Assembly (NCBI GenBank): GCA_934643865.1
Contig: CAKUCX010000020.1
Span: forward strand, 1-49,312
Source: an uncultured Kiritimatiellota bacterium
Lineage (GTDB): Bacteria > Verrucomicrobiota > Kiritimatiellia > RFP12 > UBA1067
Direction of reading: 5' to 3'
Length of the DNA stretch: 49,312 nt
A program made the translations under genes and the position numbers. This document shows positions 1 to 7,548 of the stretch, piece after piece. Numbering within the stretch: position 1 is the first letter of the stretch; the number at the start of each line of letters is the position of its first letter. The notes below the pieces were generated by a model that worked only from the letters and a program-made list of their open reading frames with translations, searched no databases and was not told where the DNA came from.

Positions 1-22
1 CCCCCCCCCCCCCCCCCCCCCC
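1..22. repeat. Homopolymeric C tract at window edge
   Basis: The window opens with 22 consecutive C residues, immediately downstream of the nadB stop codon as read on the minus strand. It could be a contig-end or sequencing artefact, or a true slippage-prone tract. Nothing else in these bases supports a function. Confidence 0.8.
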
Positions 23-25
23 ACC

Positions 26-1624
26 TCACGCCGGCTTCACGGGGAAGCCGGGCAGGACCGTGGCGTGCGGATGCTCGGACTTGAGCGGGTAGTCGAGCGT
101 GTAGTGGAGCCCGCGACTCTCGTGGCGTCGCCGGGCGCTCCGGACGATCAGCTCGGCGCAGAGCGCGAGGTTCCGCAGCTCCAGCGTGTCGGGCGTGACG
201 AGGTAGTCGAAGTAGTATTCGCGGATCTCCTTGCGCAGCGTCTTGAGGCGGTGCGCGGCGCGCGCGAGGCGCTTGTTCGTGCGGACGATCGAGACGTAGT
301 CCCACATCAGGCGGCGGATCTCGTCCCACATGTGCGCGACGAGGACGGCCTCGTCCGGCTCGACGGCGCGGCCGATGTGCCAGGCGGGGATTGCGACGTC
401 CCGCACGGGCGGCGCCGGGCGGGCCGCGAGGCGGCGCGCCGTGAGACGGGCGGCGACGAGCGCCTCCAGGAGCGAGTTCGAGGCGAGGCGGTTCGCGCCG
501 TGGAGGCCCGTGCAGGCCGTCTCGCCGACGGCGGAGAGGCCCGCGACGGACGTGCGCCCGTCCACCGTCGCCTGCACGCCGCCGCAACAGTAGTGGGCGG
601 CGGGGACGATGGGGATGAGGTCCTTCGACATGTCGATGCCGAACTCCAGGCACTTGTGGAAGATGTTGGGGAAGCGCGCCTCCAGGAACGCGCGCCCCTT
701 CTTGCGGATGTCGAGGCAGCAGTAGGGGTCGCCCGTGCGCTTCATCTCGCTGTCAATCGCGCGCGCGACGATGTCGCGCGGCGCGAGCGAGCCGCGCGCG
801 TCGTACTTCTGCATGAACGGATGCCCCTTCCGGTCCACGAGCACCGCCCCCTCGCCGCGCACGGCCTCGCTGATGAGGAAGCGCCGGGCCTTCGGGTGGT
901 AGAGGCAGGTGGGGTGGAACTGCACGAACTCCATGTTCGCGATCTTCGCGCCCGCGCGCCACGCGAGCGCCACGCCGTCGCCCGTCGCGACGTCGGGATT
1001 GCACGTGTAGAGGTAGACCTTGCCGCAGCCGCCCGTCGCGAGGACCGTGTTCGGCGCGCGCACGGCGTAGATCTCGTTCGTCCGCTTGTCGAGCACGTAC
1101 GCGCCCACGCAGCGGTTCGGGCCCTTCAGACCGAGGCGGCGCGTGACGACGAGGTCGATGACCATCGTCTCCTCGCGCGCGTCGAGGACGGGGTGCCGGC
1201 GCAGCGTGCGGATCATCGCCGCCTCGCACTTCTGGCCCGTGATGTCGCCCGCGTGGAAGATGCGGCGCATGGAGTGGCCGCCCTCGCGGCCGAGGTCCCA
1301 GGTGCCGTCCTCCTTGCGGCTGAACTTCACGCCGCAGGCGATGAGGTCCTGGATGGCGGCGGGGGCCTCCGAGACGATGCGCCGCACGACCGGCTCGTCG
1401 CAGAGGCCGGCGCCCGCGACGAGGGTGTCGGCGACGTGCTTCTCGAACGAGTCGCCGGGGTCGGCGACGCAGCAGATGCCGCCCTGGGCGACGTTCGAGT
1501 TGCAGTCCTCCAGCCGTCCCTTGGTGACGAGGACGACCTTCCCGGAGGAGGCCAGGTGGAGGGCCGTCATGAGTCCGCCCATTCCCGAGCCGACGACGAA
1601 GTGGTCGCAGTCAACGATGCGCAT
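26..1624 (-). CDS. nadB: L-aspartate oxidase NadB
   Basis: A 532-residue flavoprotein of the fumarate reductase/succinate dehydrogenase/aspartate oxidase family. It oxidises L-aspartate to iminoaspartate, the first step of de novo NAD synthesis, in the cytoplasm. The N-terminal FAD dinucleotide fold reads VVGSGMGGLMTALHLA. The NadB-type NVAQGGI motif follows near residue 44, then HPTCLYHP in the capping domain and HGANRLASNSLLEALV near the end of the FAD domain. The last motif fits NadB better than SdhA or FrdA. Length is normal (about 510-550). An AAGGA element lies about 10 nt before the ATG. nadA and nadC are not in the window. In an anaerobe the electron acceptor would probably be fumarate rather than oxygen; that is inference. 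Confidence 0.93.
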   Translation of the reverse strand: MRIVDCDHFVVGSGMGGLMTALHLASSGKVVLVTKGRLEDCNSNVAQGGICCVADPGDSFEKHVADTLVAGAGLCDEPVVRRIVSEAPAAIQDLIACGVKFSRKEDGTWDLGREGGHSMRRIFHAGDITGQKCEAAMIRTLRRHPVLDAREETMVIDLVVTRRLGLKGPNRCVGAYVLDKRTNEIYAVRAPNTVLATGGCGKVYLYTCNPDVATGDGVALAWRAGAKIANMEFVQFHPTCLYHPKARRFLISEAVRGEGAVLVDRKGHPFMQKYDARGSLAPRDIVARAIDSEMKRTGDPYCCLDIRKKGRAFLEARFPNIFHKCLEFGIDMSKDLIPIVPAAHYCCGGVQATVDGRTSVAGLSAVGETACTGLHGANRLASNSLLEALVAARLTARRLAARPAPPVRDVAIPAWHIGRAVEPDEAVLVAHMWDEIRRLMWDYVSIVRTNKRLARAAHRLKTLRKEIREYYFDYLVTPDTLELRNLALCAELIVRSARRRHESRGLHYTLDYPLKSEHPHATVLPGFPVKPA

Positions 1625-1661
1625 GTCCCGTTGTTCCTTTTCGGATGCCGATGCGGACGGT

Positions 1662-1670
1662 AGTATAGCA
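1662..1670 (-). promoter_or_regulatory. Extended -10 promoter of nadB
   Basis: On the minus strand TGCTATACT forms an extended -10 element (TGn plus TATACT) with predicted transcription start near 1655, about 30 nt before the nadB ATG. No good -35 box is seen at the matching distance. The element lies back to back with the divergent promoter at 1681-1709. Confidence 0.6.
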
Positions 1671-1680
1671 CACCCGTTGC

Positions 1681-1709
1681 TTGACAGGCGCGGAATGTTT
1701 CGCTAGAAT
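1681..1709 (+). promoter_or_regulatory. Near-consensus sigma70 promoter for the MocA-like gene
   Basis: TTGACA (1681-1686), a 17-nt spacer, then TAGAAT (1704-1709): one mismatch to the housekeeping consensus. Start of transcription is expected near 1716, giving a leader of about 37 nt. The TTG of the -35 box could be misread as a start codon of the downstream gene. Confidence 0.85.
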
Positions 1710-1752
1710 CCCTCTAAGTTCAGCGAGAATGCCAAACCGAATGGAGAAGACC

Positions 1753-2832
1753 ATGTCAGCAGAGAACGTCCTCGGCGCGCAGCGCCCGCCCGTCCGCGTC
1801 GGAATCGCGGGGCTCGGGCGGGCCGCGCTCCTCGACCACATTCCCGCCCTCAAGGCCCTTCCCGGCCTCTACCAGATCGTGGCGGTCTGCGACCTTCTCA
1901 AGGAGCGGCGCGACATCGTCGAGAGGGACGCCCCCGACGTCCACACCTACCGGCGCGTGGAGGACATGCTCGACGACCCCGACATCGACCTCGTGCTCGT
2001 CGCGCTCCCGACGGCCGAGCACGTCCCGTGCGCGCTCTCGTCCCTGCGGCGCGAGCGCTGGACGGTCGTCGAGGCGCCGCTGGCGACGAAGCACGACGAC
2101 GCGCGCACGCTCCAGGCGGCCTCGGTCAAGGCGCGCGGCAAGCTCTTCGCCTACACGCCGGGCCTCTTCGCGCCCGACTTCCGCCTCGCGCAGGGCGTCC
2201 TCGACGACGCGCGCCTCGGCGAGATCTTCGAGGTGCGCGTGCGCGCGCGTGACTACGTGCGGCGCGACGACTGGCAGAGCGTCAAGCGCTGCCTCGGCGG
2301 CTGCGCCTGGTACAAGGGGCAGGACGCCCTTCTCCAGGCCCTCGCGCTCATGCGCACGCAGCCCGCGCAGCTCTGGAGCGAGCTCAAGCGGCTGGTCTCG
2401 CTCGGCGACGCGGAGGACTTCGCGCACATCGTCTTCAAGTCGCGCGGCGCCGTCTCGGCCGACATCGAGATCTGCGGCGGCCAGCTGCCGCCCGTCGGCC
2501 CCTCCTTCACCGTGCGCGGCTCCCGCGGCTCCTTCTCCGTCCTGCCCGGCGGCACGTCGGGCACGCTCCGCGTCGTCGACCCCGCCTTCAAGTTCCCGCG
2601 CCGCCGCGCGAGCGTCCGCACGCCGCCGCTCGACGACATGCACGAGGAGCTGCCCATCCTCGACGTCCCCCTCTCCCTTCCGGGCGAGACCGCCCCGGGG
2701 AGCGTCGCCTTCTGGCGCGCCCTCTATGCGACCGTCCGTACGGCGGCGCCCTTCCCCGTCGCGCTCGACGACGTCGTCGAGACCATCCGCTACCTCCAGC
2801 TCGTGAAGCGCGCCTCGCCGTTCGACACATAA
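1753..2832 (+). CDS. Gfo/Idh/MocA-fold protein lacking usual catalytic residues
   Basis: A 359-residue protein with the two-domain Gfo/Idh/MocA oxidoreductase fold. The Rossmann N-terminus begins VRVGIAGLGRAALLDHIPAL, followed by the family's I/V-D-L-V-L-V-ALPTAEH strand. The start is set at 1753 because GGAG lies six nt upstream and an in-frame TTG further up belongs to the -35 box. Family members normally carry an EKP motif and a G-x-H-x-x-D motif. Here the equivalents read EAPLAT and GQDALLQAL, so the conserved Lys and His are both replaced, and the third Gly of the nucleotide loop is Ala. It may bind a nucleotide or sugar without being an active dehydrogenase. Substrate unknown. Confidence 0.75.
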   Translation: MSAENVLGAQRPPVRVGIAGLGRAALLDHIPALKALPGLYQIVAVCDLLKERRDIVERDAPDVHTYRRVEDMLDDPDIDLVLVALPTAEHVPCALSSLRRERWTVVEAPLATKHDDARTLQAASVKARGKLFAYTPGLFAPDFRLAQGVLDDARLGEIFEVRVRARDYVRRDDWQSVKRCLGGCAWYKGQDALLQALALMRTQPAQLWSELKRLVSLGDAEDFAHIVFKSRGAVSADIEICGGQLPPVGPSFTVRGSRGSFSVLPGGTSGTLRVVDPAFKFPRRRASVRTPPLDDMHEELPILDVPLSLPGETAPGSVAFWRALYATVRTAAPFPVALDDVVETIRYLQLVKRASPFDT

Positions 2833-2837
2833 CGCGC

Positions 2838-2866
2838 TTGCATTCCGGCCCGTTTTAGAGTACGCT
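2838..2866 (+). promoter_or_regulatory. Possible promoter of the zinc-ribbon operon
   Basis: TTGCAT (2838-2843), a 17-nt spacer, then TACGCT (2861-2866). The -35 box is good but the -10 box matches the consensus at only three positions, so this is tentative. It would serve the three-gene plus-strand operon at 2928-4860. Confidence 0.3.
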
Positions 2867-2927
2867 AGGTGTTTCGCGTTTCAGCATTTCAGCGAGTGAT
2901 TGAGCCCGCTTCACCATGGAGTCGAAT

Positions 2928-3140
2928 ATGGCAGACGAAAACAGCTTCGCGTCCTTCGTGTGCGCCTCCTGCCGCCAGGAGCTTGAGGCGTCCCGCGACC
3001 TCGTCGGACAGACGGTCGAATGCCCGGCCTGCGGCGCACGCTTTGTCGTCGCGCCGTCCGAGGCGCCGTCCACCGCCACGCAGGCGCAGCTGGACGCGAT
3101 GAAATCCCGCACGATCCGTATCGAACTGGGAGACCTCTGA
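2928..3140 (+). CDS. Small zinc-ribbon protein (MJ0042-type finger)
   Basis: A 70-residue protein with one treble-clef or ribbon-like zinc site: VCASC followed about 20 residues later by CPACGARF. The pattern CxxC-x(~17)-CxxCGxxF is typical of MJ0042-like finger domains found at the start of many PVC and myxobacterial proteins. The rest is a short polar tail with no second domain. The start at 2928 is preferred over 2916 because GGAG (2918-2921) lies six nt before it. The next gene starts eight nt after its stop, so the two are probably co-transcribed. Function unknown. Confidence 0.65.
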   Translation: MADENSFASFVCASCRQELEASRDLVGQTVECPACGARFVVAPSEAPSTATQAQLDAMKSRTIRIELGDL

Positions 3141-3148
3141 GACGGCCC

Positions 3149-3808
3149 ATGTCCGAGGTCGTCTTGATCGTCGCCTCAACCCGCGTCCACGTCGACGCGC
3201 CGGAGATTCTGCGCATTCAGGACACGGCCGCCGCCCTCCTCAAGGAAGGCTGCGCCGTGGATGTCCTCGTCCCCCGCCTCTCCCCGCTCTTCTCGGCGGC
3301 CCTTCCGGCCGGCGCGCGCGTCTTCACGGCGCCGCGCGTCCCCTTCTGCGGCAATCCGCCGCCGCGCCCCTCCCTGCGCCGCCTCCTCGCGGCCTTCGTT
3401 CTCTTTCTGCGCGGCTACTCGCTCATCTCCCGCCGCGCCTACGACGTCCTGCACGGCTTCAACGACGGCGCGCTCGTCGTCCGGGCCCTCGGCCGCGTCA
3501 CCGTGCGTCCGCGCCCCTACATCGCGGAAATCCACGCGCCCCTCTCCTCCCCCGGCTTCTTCAAGGGGCCGCGCGCCGCCCTTGCCCGCCGCCTTGAACG
3601 CGGCGCCCTGCGCCGCGCCGCCGCCATCGTCCTGCCCGACGAGGCCACGCTTGCGCGCTTCGCCGGCAGGATCCCGAAGGCGCGCGTCTCCCTCATTCCC
3701 GACCCCCATGCGGACTTCGCGCCGGACGCCTTCACCTACGGCGCGTTCGAGGCGGCCGTCCGGCACGTCTACGCCTACGTCCTGCGCCCTCGGAGGCCTG
3801 AAGCATGA
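3149..3808 (+). CDS. Glycosyltransferase 4-like N-terminal domain, stand-alone
   Basis: A 219-residue protein resembling the N-terminal (acceptor-side) Rossmann domain of GT-B glycosyltransferases of the GT4 type. It starts with a beta strand VVLIVAST, then a helix with QDTAAALLKEGCAVDVLVP, and contains YDVLHGFNDGALVVRAL and the family-like IAEIHAPLSSPG. GT4 enzymes are usually 350-400 residues with a C-terminal nucleotide-sugar-binding half carrying an E-x7-E motif. That half is absent here. Its stop overlaps the next start in an ATGA (3805-3808), so translation is probably coupled to the nuclease gene. It could be a truncated enzyme or an accessory subunit; the activity is uncertain. Confidence 0.6.
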   Translation: MSEVVLIVASTRVHVDAPEILRIQDTAAALLKEGCAVDVLVPRLSPLFSAALPAGARVFTAPRVPFCGNPPPRPSLRRLLAAFVLFLRGYSLISRRAYDVLHGFNDGALVVRALGRVTVRPRPYIAEIHAPLSSPGFFKGPRAALARRLERGALRRAAAIVLPDEATLARFAGRIPKARVSLIPDPHADFAPDAFTYGAFEAAVRHVYAYVLRPRRPEA

Positions 3809-4860
3809 AAAACGCAGCGAAGAACACGTCCGGCGCGCGCGCGCGCCGGAAGAAGAAGCCCCCGCTCCCGCGCTTCCGCCTCTGGGCGCGCCTCGCCTCG
3901 GGCGCGCTTCTGCTCGGCGGCCTCGCCCTCGGCGTCGCGGGCGACTTCTACGTCCACCACCCCGCCGACTGGCTCGCCGCGCGCCGCTCGCCCCTCACGG
4001 CGCCGCTTGAATACTTCGGCGACCGCGCGGCGTTCATCACGGACGCCCTCGGCTGGACGGGACGGGACGCCGTCAACACCCCCGACGACCCGCCCCCGTC
4101 AGGCCAGATCACGTTCGCCGGCGACCCCGTCCGCGTCGGCGCGCCCGCGCCCGCCGACCTCGTCGTCCTCGACCGGGGGGAGTACCGCATCGGCTGGTCG
4201 CCCTCCCTGCGCCGCCCCGTCTGGGCGGCTTACCACGTGCCGCGCGACGCGCCCCACGCGGCGGGGCGACGACCGAACTTCCAGAAAGACCGCAGTGTCG
4301 CGACGTCGCCCGCCCCGCGGGACTACGAACGCTCCGGCTACGACCGCGGCCACATGGTGCCCAACCACGCGATCGCGACGCGCTTCGGGCCCGACGCCCA
4401 GCGGAAGACGTTCCAGATGACGAACATCGCGCCGCAGCGCCCGGGCCTCAACCGCGGCCCCTGGCGCGAGCTGGAGCAGCGCATCGCGGACCTCTGGACG
4501 GCCAAATACGGGGAGATCTGGGTCGTCGTCGGCGCAATTCCCCCCGCGCGCGGCAAGGCGCGCACGAAGCTCGGCCCGAGCGCCATCGACGTCCCCGAGA
4601 AGTACTACATGGTCATCGCCTCGCAGACGGAAGACAGCGTGCGCGTCCTCGCCGTACTCCTCGACCAGACGGCCAGCCGCCGGGACTTCCTCCGGCGGAG
4701 CATCGTCTCGGTGAAGGAAATCGAGCGCCTGACGGGGCTCGACTTCTTTCCCGACATGCAGAAGAGCCTGCAGAGCGCGCTTGAGGCGAGCGTCCCGACC
4801 CGTCTCTGGCCCATCCGCGCGCTCGACATCCTGAAGCTGATCCTCGTCAGGATCAGCTGA
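3805..4860 (+). CDS. Membrane-anchored DNA/RNA non-specific endonuclease
   Basis: A 351-residue protein of the NUC1/EndoG/Serratia nuclease family (beta-beta-alpha-metal). A basic N-terminus (KKKPPLPRFR) leads into one membrane segment at about residues 26-46, so the catalytic domain should face the periplasm. The signature DRGHMVPNHA begins at Asp180 with His183 as the expected general base. TNIAPQ and GLNRGPWRELE (about residues 206-222) supply the usual metal-binding Asn. The C-terminal half has the family pattern VVVGAIPP and IDVPEKYYMVI. It overlaps the preceding gene by four nt. Family roles include nutrient nucleic acid digestion and defence; no immunity gene is recognised next to it. 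Confidence 0.88.
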   Translation: MKNAAKNTSGARARRKKKPPLPRFRLWARLASGALLLGGLALGVAGDFYVHHPADWLAARRSPLTAPLEYFGDRAAFITDALGWTGRDAVNTPDDPPPSGQITFAGDPVRVGAPAPADLVVLDRGEYRIGWSPSLRRPVWAAYHVPRDAPHAAGRRPNFQKDRSVATSPAPRDYERSGYDRGHMVPNHAIATRFGPDAQRKTFQMTNIAPQRPGLNRGPWRELEQRIADLWTAKYGEIWVVVGAIPPARGKARTKLGPSAIDVPEKYYMVIASQTEDSVRVLAVLLDQTASRRDFLRRSIVSVKEIERLTGLDFFPDMQKSLQSALEASVPTRLWPIRALDILKLILVRIS

Positions 4861-4898
4861 CGCGGCGGGGCGGGAGCGCGGCGGAAGCCCCGCCCTTG

Positions 4899-4911
4899 CC
4901 CCCCCCCCCCC
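4899..4911. repeat. Homopolymeric C13 tract
   Basis: Thirteen consecutive C residues lie between the nuclease stop codon and the tRNA terminator hairpin. A G/C-rich inverted repeat (GGCGGGGC...GCCCCGCC, about 4863-4893) lies just upstream, with no T-run after it. Confidence 0.85.
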
Positions 4912-4948
4912 GAAAAAGCGGAAGCCCCCGGCAGACGTCGGGGGCTTC
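4912..4948 (-). terminator. Rho-independent terminator of tRNA-Arg
   Basis: The inverted repeat GAAGCCCCCG (4921-4930) / CGGGGGCTTC (4939-4948) forms a 10-bp stem with an 8-nt loop. On the minus strand it is followed by CGC and five T residues (4912-4917), as expected for a terminator just downstream of the tRNA gene. On the plus strand the stem has no T-run, though it may still help stop the convergent nuclease operon. Confidence 0.75.
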
Positions 4949-4961
4949 GCGTGTTCATCAG

Positions 4962-5038
4962 TGGTGCGACTGACTGGGATCGAACCAGCAACCTTCGGCT
5001 TCGGAGGCCAACGCTCTATCCAATTGAGCTACAGTCGC
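4962..5038 (-). tRNA. tRNA-Arg (anticodon CCG)
   Basis: A complete cloverleaf can be read on the minus strand. The acceptor stem is GCGACTG/CAGTCGC, the D-arm contains AGCTCAATTGGATAGAGC, and the anticodon loop is CTCCGAA with anticodon CCG. The T-loop is GGTTCGATCC. The discriminator is A and the CCA end is encoded. It reads CGG arginine codons. The gene lies at the downstream edge of the long minus-strand Tad block and is followed by its own terminator. Confidence 0.95.
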
Positions 5039-5050
5039 GTCTTCTGCACA

Positions 5051-5776
5051 TCAGAAGTAGCAGTTGAAGATCGGGATGAACGGCGCCTGGTTGTCCATGA
5101 TCAAGTTCACGAGGCCGACCTGGAAGCCCGCCGACGCCGTCGCCGCGTAGTTGACGAGGCCAAGCTGCGCGCCGCGCAGCTCGTCGGTCATGTTGAGGAC
5201 GAGGGCCGTCTGGAAGCCGTGCAGGCGGCGGGCGAAAGTCGCGCCCAGCGCGAGCTGCCAGCCCCACATGTCCTCGCGCACCGCGTTCGCGAGGCCCGCG
5301 ACGTTGAGGCCGTAGAAGGACTCGTCGGTCATCGACATGAGCAGGTCGGCCGAAAGGCCCTCGAACGTGCGGTTCATGCCCACCGCGTCGACGCTCAGGC
5401 CGTAGGCCGTGCGGTTGCACATGTTGAAGCAGGAGACCATCGCGCCGACCGCGTTGCGGTTCGCGAGATTGAAGGCGAGCGCCGCCTGGAGGCCGTACAT
5501 GTCAAGGCGGGCCGTGTTCGCAAGGCCGCTCACCTCAAGGCCGTACATCTTGTTGCAGTCGCTGTAGAGCAGGTTGACCTCTAGGCCGAAGATGTCCCAA
5601 TTGAACCCCCAGGGAAGCGTGGCGGGCGTCGCGAAGCCGACCGCTAGCGCGGTGTACCCGTAAGACTTGGCGTCAGGCGCCCCGGCGTATTCCTTCTCGG
5701 CGACCTCCTGCGCGAGGACCGGCTGGACGGCAAGCGCGGCAAGCGCACAGGCAAGCAAACCTCTCTTGATGTTCAT
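5051..5776 (-). CDS. LA_2272-type surface repeat protein (copy 1)
   Basis: A 241-residue protein with a signal peptide (MNIKRGLLACALAALAVQ, cut near Ala22). It is built of short repeats of the type MYGLEVSGLAN, AYGLSVDAVGMN, FYGLNVAGLANAV and GFQVGLVNLI, each with an alternating G-x-Q/N-x-G/A-L-x-N pattern. Such repeats are characteristic of the LA_2272 family of surface-exposed repeat proteins, probably beta-rich and outer-membrane associated. It ends PIFNCYF, with a terminal Phe as in outer-membrane barrels. It has its own promoter (5819-5847) and an AAGGAG site. A paralogue lies at 36450-37124. Confidence 0.7.
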   Translation of the reverse strand: MNIKRGLLACALAALAVQPVLAQEVAEKEYAGAPDAKSYGYTALAVGFATPATLPWGFNWDIFGLEVNLLYSDCNKMYGLEVSGLANTARLDMYGLQAALAFNLANRNAVGAMVSCFNMCNRTAYGLSVDAVGMNRTFEGLSADLLMSMTDESFYGLNVAGLANAVREDMWGWQLALGATFARRLHGFQTALVLNMTDELRGAQLGLVNYAATASAGFQVGLVNLIMDNQAPFIPIFNCYF

Positions 5777-5818
5777 CGTTAAAACTCCTTCTTGTTTTTA
5801 TCGCGTGGACGAGTTGAC

Positions 5819-5847
5819 ATGATACCCGATTCAGGCGCGCAAGTCAA
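5819..5847 (-). promoter_or_regulatory. Promoter of the LA_2272-type gene (copy 1)
   Basis: On the minus strand, TTGACT (5842-5847), a 17-nt spacer and TATCAT (5819-5824). Both boxes differ from consensus at one position. Predicted start near 5812, leader about 36 nt with a strong AAGGAG. It lies in the 120-nt gap after the kinase gene, so this gene can be expressed apart from the pilus block. Confidence 0.8.
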
Positions 5848-5897
5848 CCGCGAACATAAGGCGTTTTGAATGGGATGAGCCGACTGCGCGCCGCATG

Positions 5898-7532
5898 TCA
5901 GTCGAGGTCGCAGCCGAAGCGCTTGGCCGCTTCCCGCGCGGCCGCGCCATGTTTCCCGGGGCCCGGAACGATGGAAAAACTCACGTCCGAGCCGCGCAGA
6001 CGCTCAATGGCCGGCACGAGGACCTGCTGCTCGTAGCGTTCAACCGACCAGTCGTTGCGCTGGGCACAATGCGAAAGCGAGACCTTGAGGTGCGTCGGCC
6101 GCTCGCCGAGGACACGGTCCAGGAGGGCCAGGACCCGTTCGGGCGATCCCCGCAGGGGCTGGAAGAGGACGACGCCCTGAGGGGGCGGCGGCAAAGGCGG
6201 CTTCGGCAAAGGCGGCGTCGGCACGCGCTCCACCTTAGTGCCAGTGGCCTCCGAAGGCGCCGTGCTGCGCGAAACGGCCACGATATGGCTTGGGGCAGGC
6301 GCCGCATCGCTCGACGCGGGCGCCACATGACGCGAACGAAGATGCGGTTTCAGGAGGACGACCACCCCCATTGCCACGATGAGCAGCAACAACCCCGCGC
6401 AAGCCACGCGCAACGTGCGGCGCCGACGTGGATCATCCGGGCGTCCAGAACCGCGTGCCGTTTTGTCCTTGTCGCCCTCAACCGGCGGCACGGCCTTCTC
6501 CACGGTCCGCGTCGCCGTTTCGGGCTGGGAGGACGCAAGGATCTCGTCAATCGCGGCAACGATTTCATCGCCGGAGGACACTCTTTTCTCAAGGCTCTTC
6601 TCGCACATCCTCGCCAATAGCGAAACGACGCCCTCCGGAACGTCCAGTTCTTGTTCCCGCTGTGCCGGGGAAGAACCGCCGCCGACTTCCCCTGGGACGT
6701 CCCGTTTCCCCTCGGCGCAGAACGTCCGGGTCTCCATTGTCGGCAGCGTGGCGGCCGTCCGTCCCTCCTCCGCACATGCGCAGACCGGCTTGAACGTGCG
6801 GATGTCGGGAAGCGGACGGGGCGAAAGAAGGAAGGACGTCACTTCGACGATGTTCGTGGCGGGATAGGGGCGGCCGCCGGCCAGCATCTCGAAGAAGACG
6901 ATGCCGAGGCTCCAGATGTCGGCCCGGGCATCGACCGACGATGCGTCCCGCACCTGTTCGGGGGACATGTAGGCGGGCGTGCCGAAGACCTGCGCGGGGA
7001 GGGTCTTGAGCATGTTCTCGGCATCGTCCCGGACGGCCTTGGCGATGCCGAAATCCACCAACTTGGCAACGCCATCCGAAGTGAACAGGATGTTCTCCGG
7101 CTTGATGTCGCGGTGGACCGAATGGCGCTTCTCGACCGCCGCCAGCGCCAGGGCGACCTGGCGTACGATTCCCAACGCCTCGCGCCAGGGGATCCGCCCC
7201 CGGCACCGCATGCGGTCCCGCAGCGTCCCGCCGCCAAGATACTCCATGACGATGTAGTAGAACCCCGACGTCCTTTCGCATCCCGCGTCGTAGACCTCGA
7301 CGAGATGCGGGCTGTGCAGCCCGCAGACGAGCGCGGCCTCCTGGTTGAAACGGTCGACGAACTCGCGGTTTCGCTCGGCGATCGCCGGATCGAGGACCTT
7401 CAACGCGCGCTCGGCGCGCAGCGTGGGATTCCGCACGAGGTAGACCATCCCCATCCCGCCCTTGCTGAGGATGCGCGTGATGGTCCAGTTCCCGAACCGG
7501 TCCCCTTCCTTCGGCATGCGTGAAACGTCCAT
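5898..7532 (-). CDS. Transmembrane Ser/Thr protein kinase
   Basis: A 544-residue Hanks-type kinase. The glycine loop is KGGMGMVYL (24-32), the catalytic Lys is Lys45 (ERALKVL), the catalytic loop is HRDIKPEN (140-147), DFG is at 160-162, and the activation/P+1 segment is FGTPAYMSPEQV. All catalytic residues are present. The C-lobe contains an unusual insertion of about 50 residues rich in Cys, Thr and Glu after SPRPLPDIR. One membrane segment (about 376-396) follows a basic stretch. A Pro-rich linker leads to a periplasmic domain of about 95 residues of unknown fold. It closes the Tad block, 16 nt after the LpoB-like gene, and likely phosphorylates ligands of the FHA proteins upstream; this partnership is inference. 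Confidence 0.93.
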   Translation of the reverse strand: MDVSRMPKEGDRFGNWTITRILSKGGMGMVYLVRNPTLRAERALKVLDPAIAERNREFVDRFNQEAALVCGLHSPHLVEVYDAGCERTSGFYYIVMEYLGGGTLRDRMRCRGRIPWREALGIVRQVALALAAVEKRHSVHRDIKPENILFTSDGVAKLVDFGIAKAVRDDAENMLKTLPAQVFGTPAYMSPEQVRDASSVDARADIWSLGIVFFEMLAGGRPYPATNIVEVTSFLLSPRPLPDIRTFKPVCACAEEGRTAATLPTMETRTFCAEGKRDVPGEVGGGSSPAQREQELDVPEGVVSLLARMCEKSLEKRVSSGDEIVAAIDEILASSQPETATRTVEKAVPPVEGDKDKTARGSGRPDDPRRRRTLRVACAGLLLLIVAMGVVVLLKPHLRSRHVAPASSDAAPAPSHIVAVSRSTAPSEATGTKVERVPTPPLPKPPLPPPPQGVVLFQPLRGSPERVLALLDRVLGERPTHLKVSLSHCAQRNDWSVERYEQQVLVPAIERLRGSDVSFSIVPGPGKHGAAAREAAKRFGCDLD

Positions 7533-7548
7533 GTGCCCCCTTCCCCCT

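Noticed and set aside
65..1663. Long plus-strand open frame opposite nadB
   Set aside because: Its product is Arg/Ala/Val-rich with no known motif, and it is the antisense of a clear NadB. High GC leaves many such open shadow frames across the window.
1681..1752. TTG start codon adding 24 residues to the MocA-like protein
   Set aside because: The TTG is the first part of a TTGACA -35 box and the -10 box lies within the supposed coding region. The start at 1753 has a good ribosome site.
4863..4893. G/C-rich hairpin as a terminator of the nuclease operon
   Set aside because: It has no T-run on the plus strand and is followed by poly-C. The better terminator signal belongs to the tRNA on the other strand.
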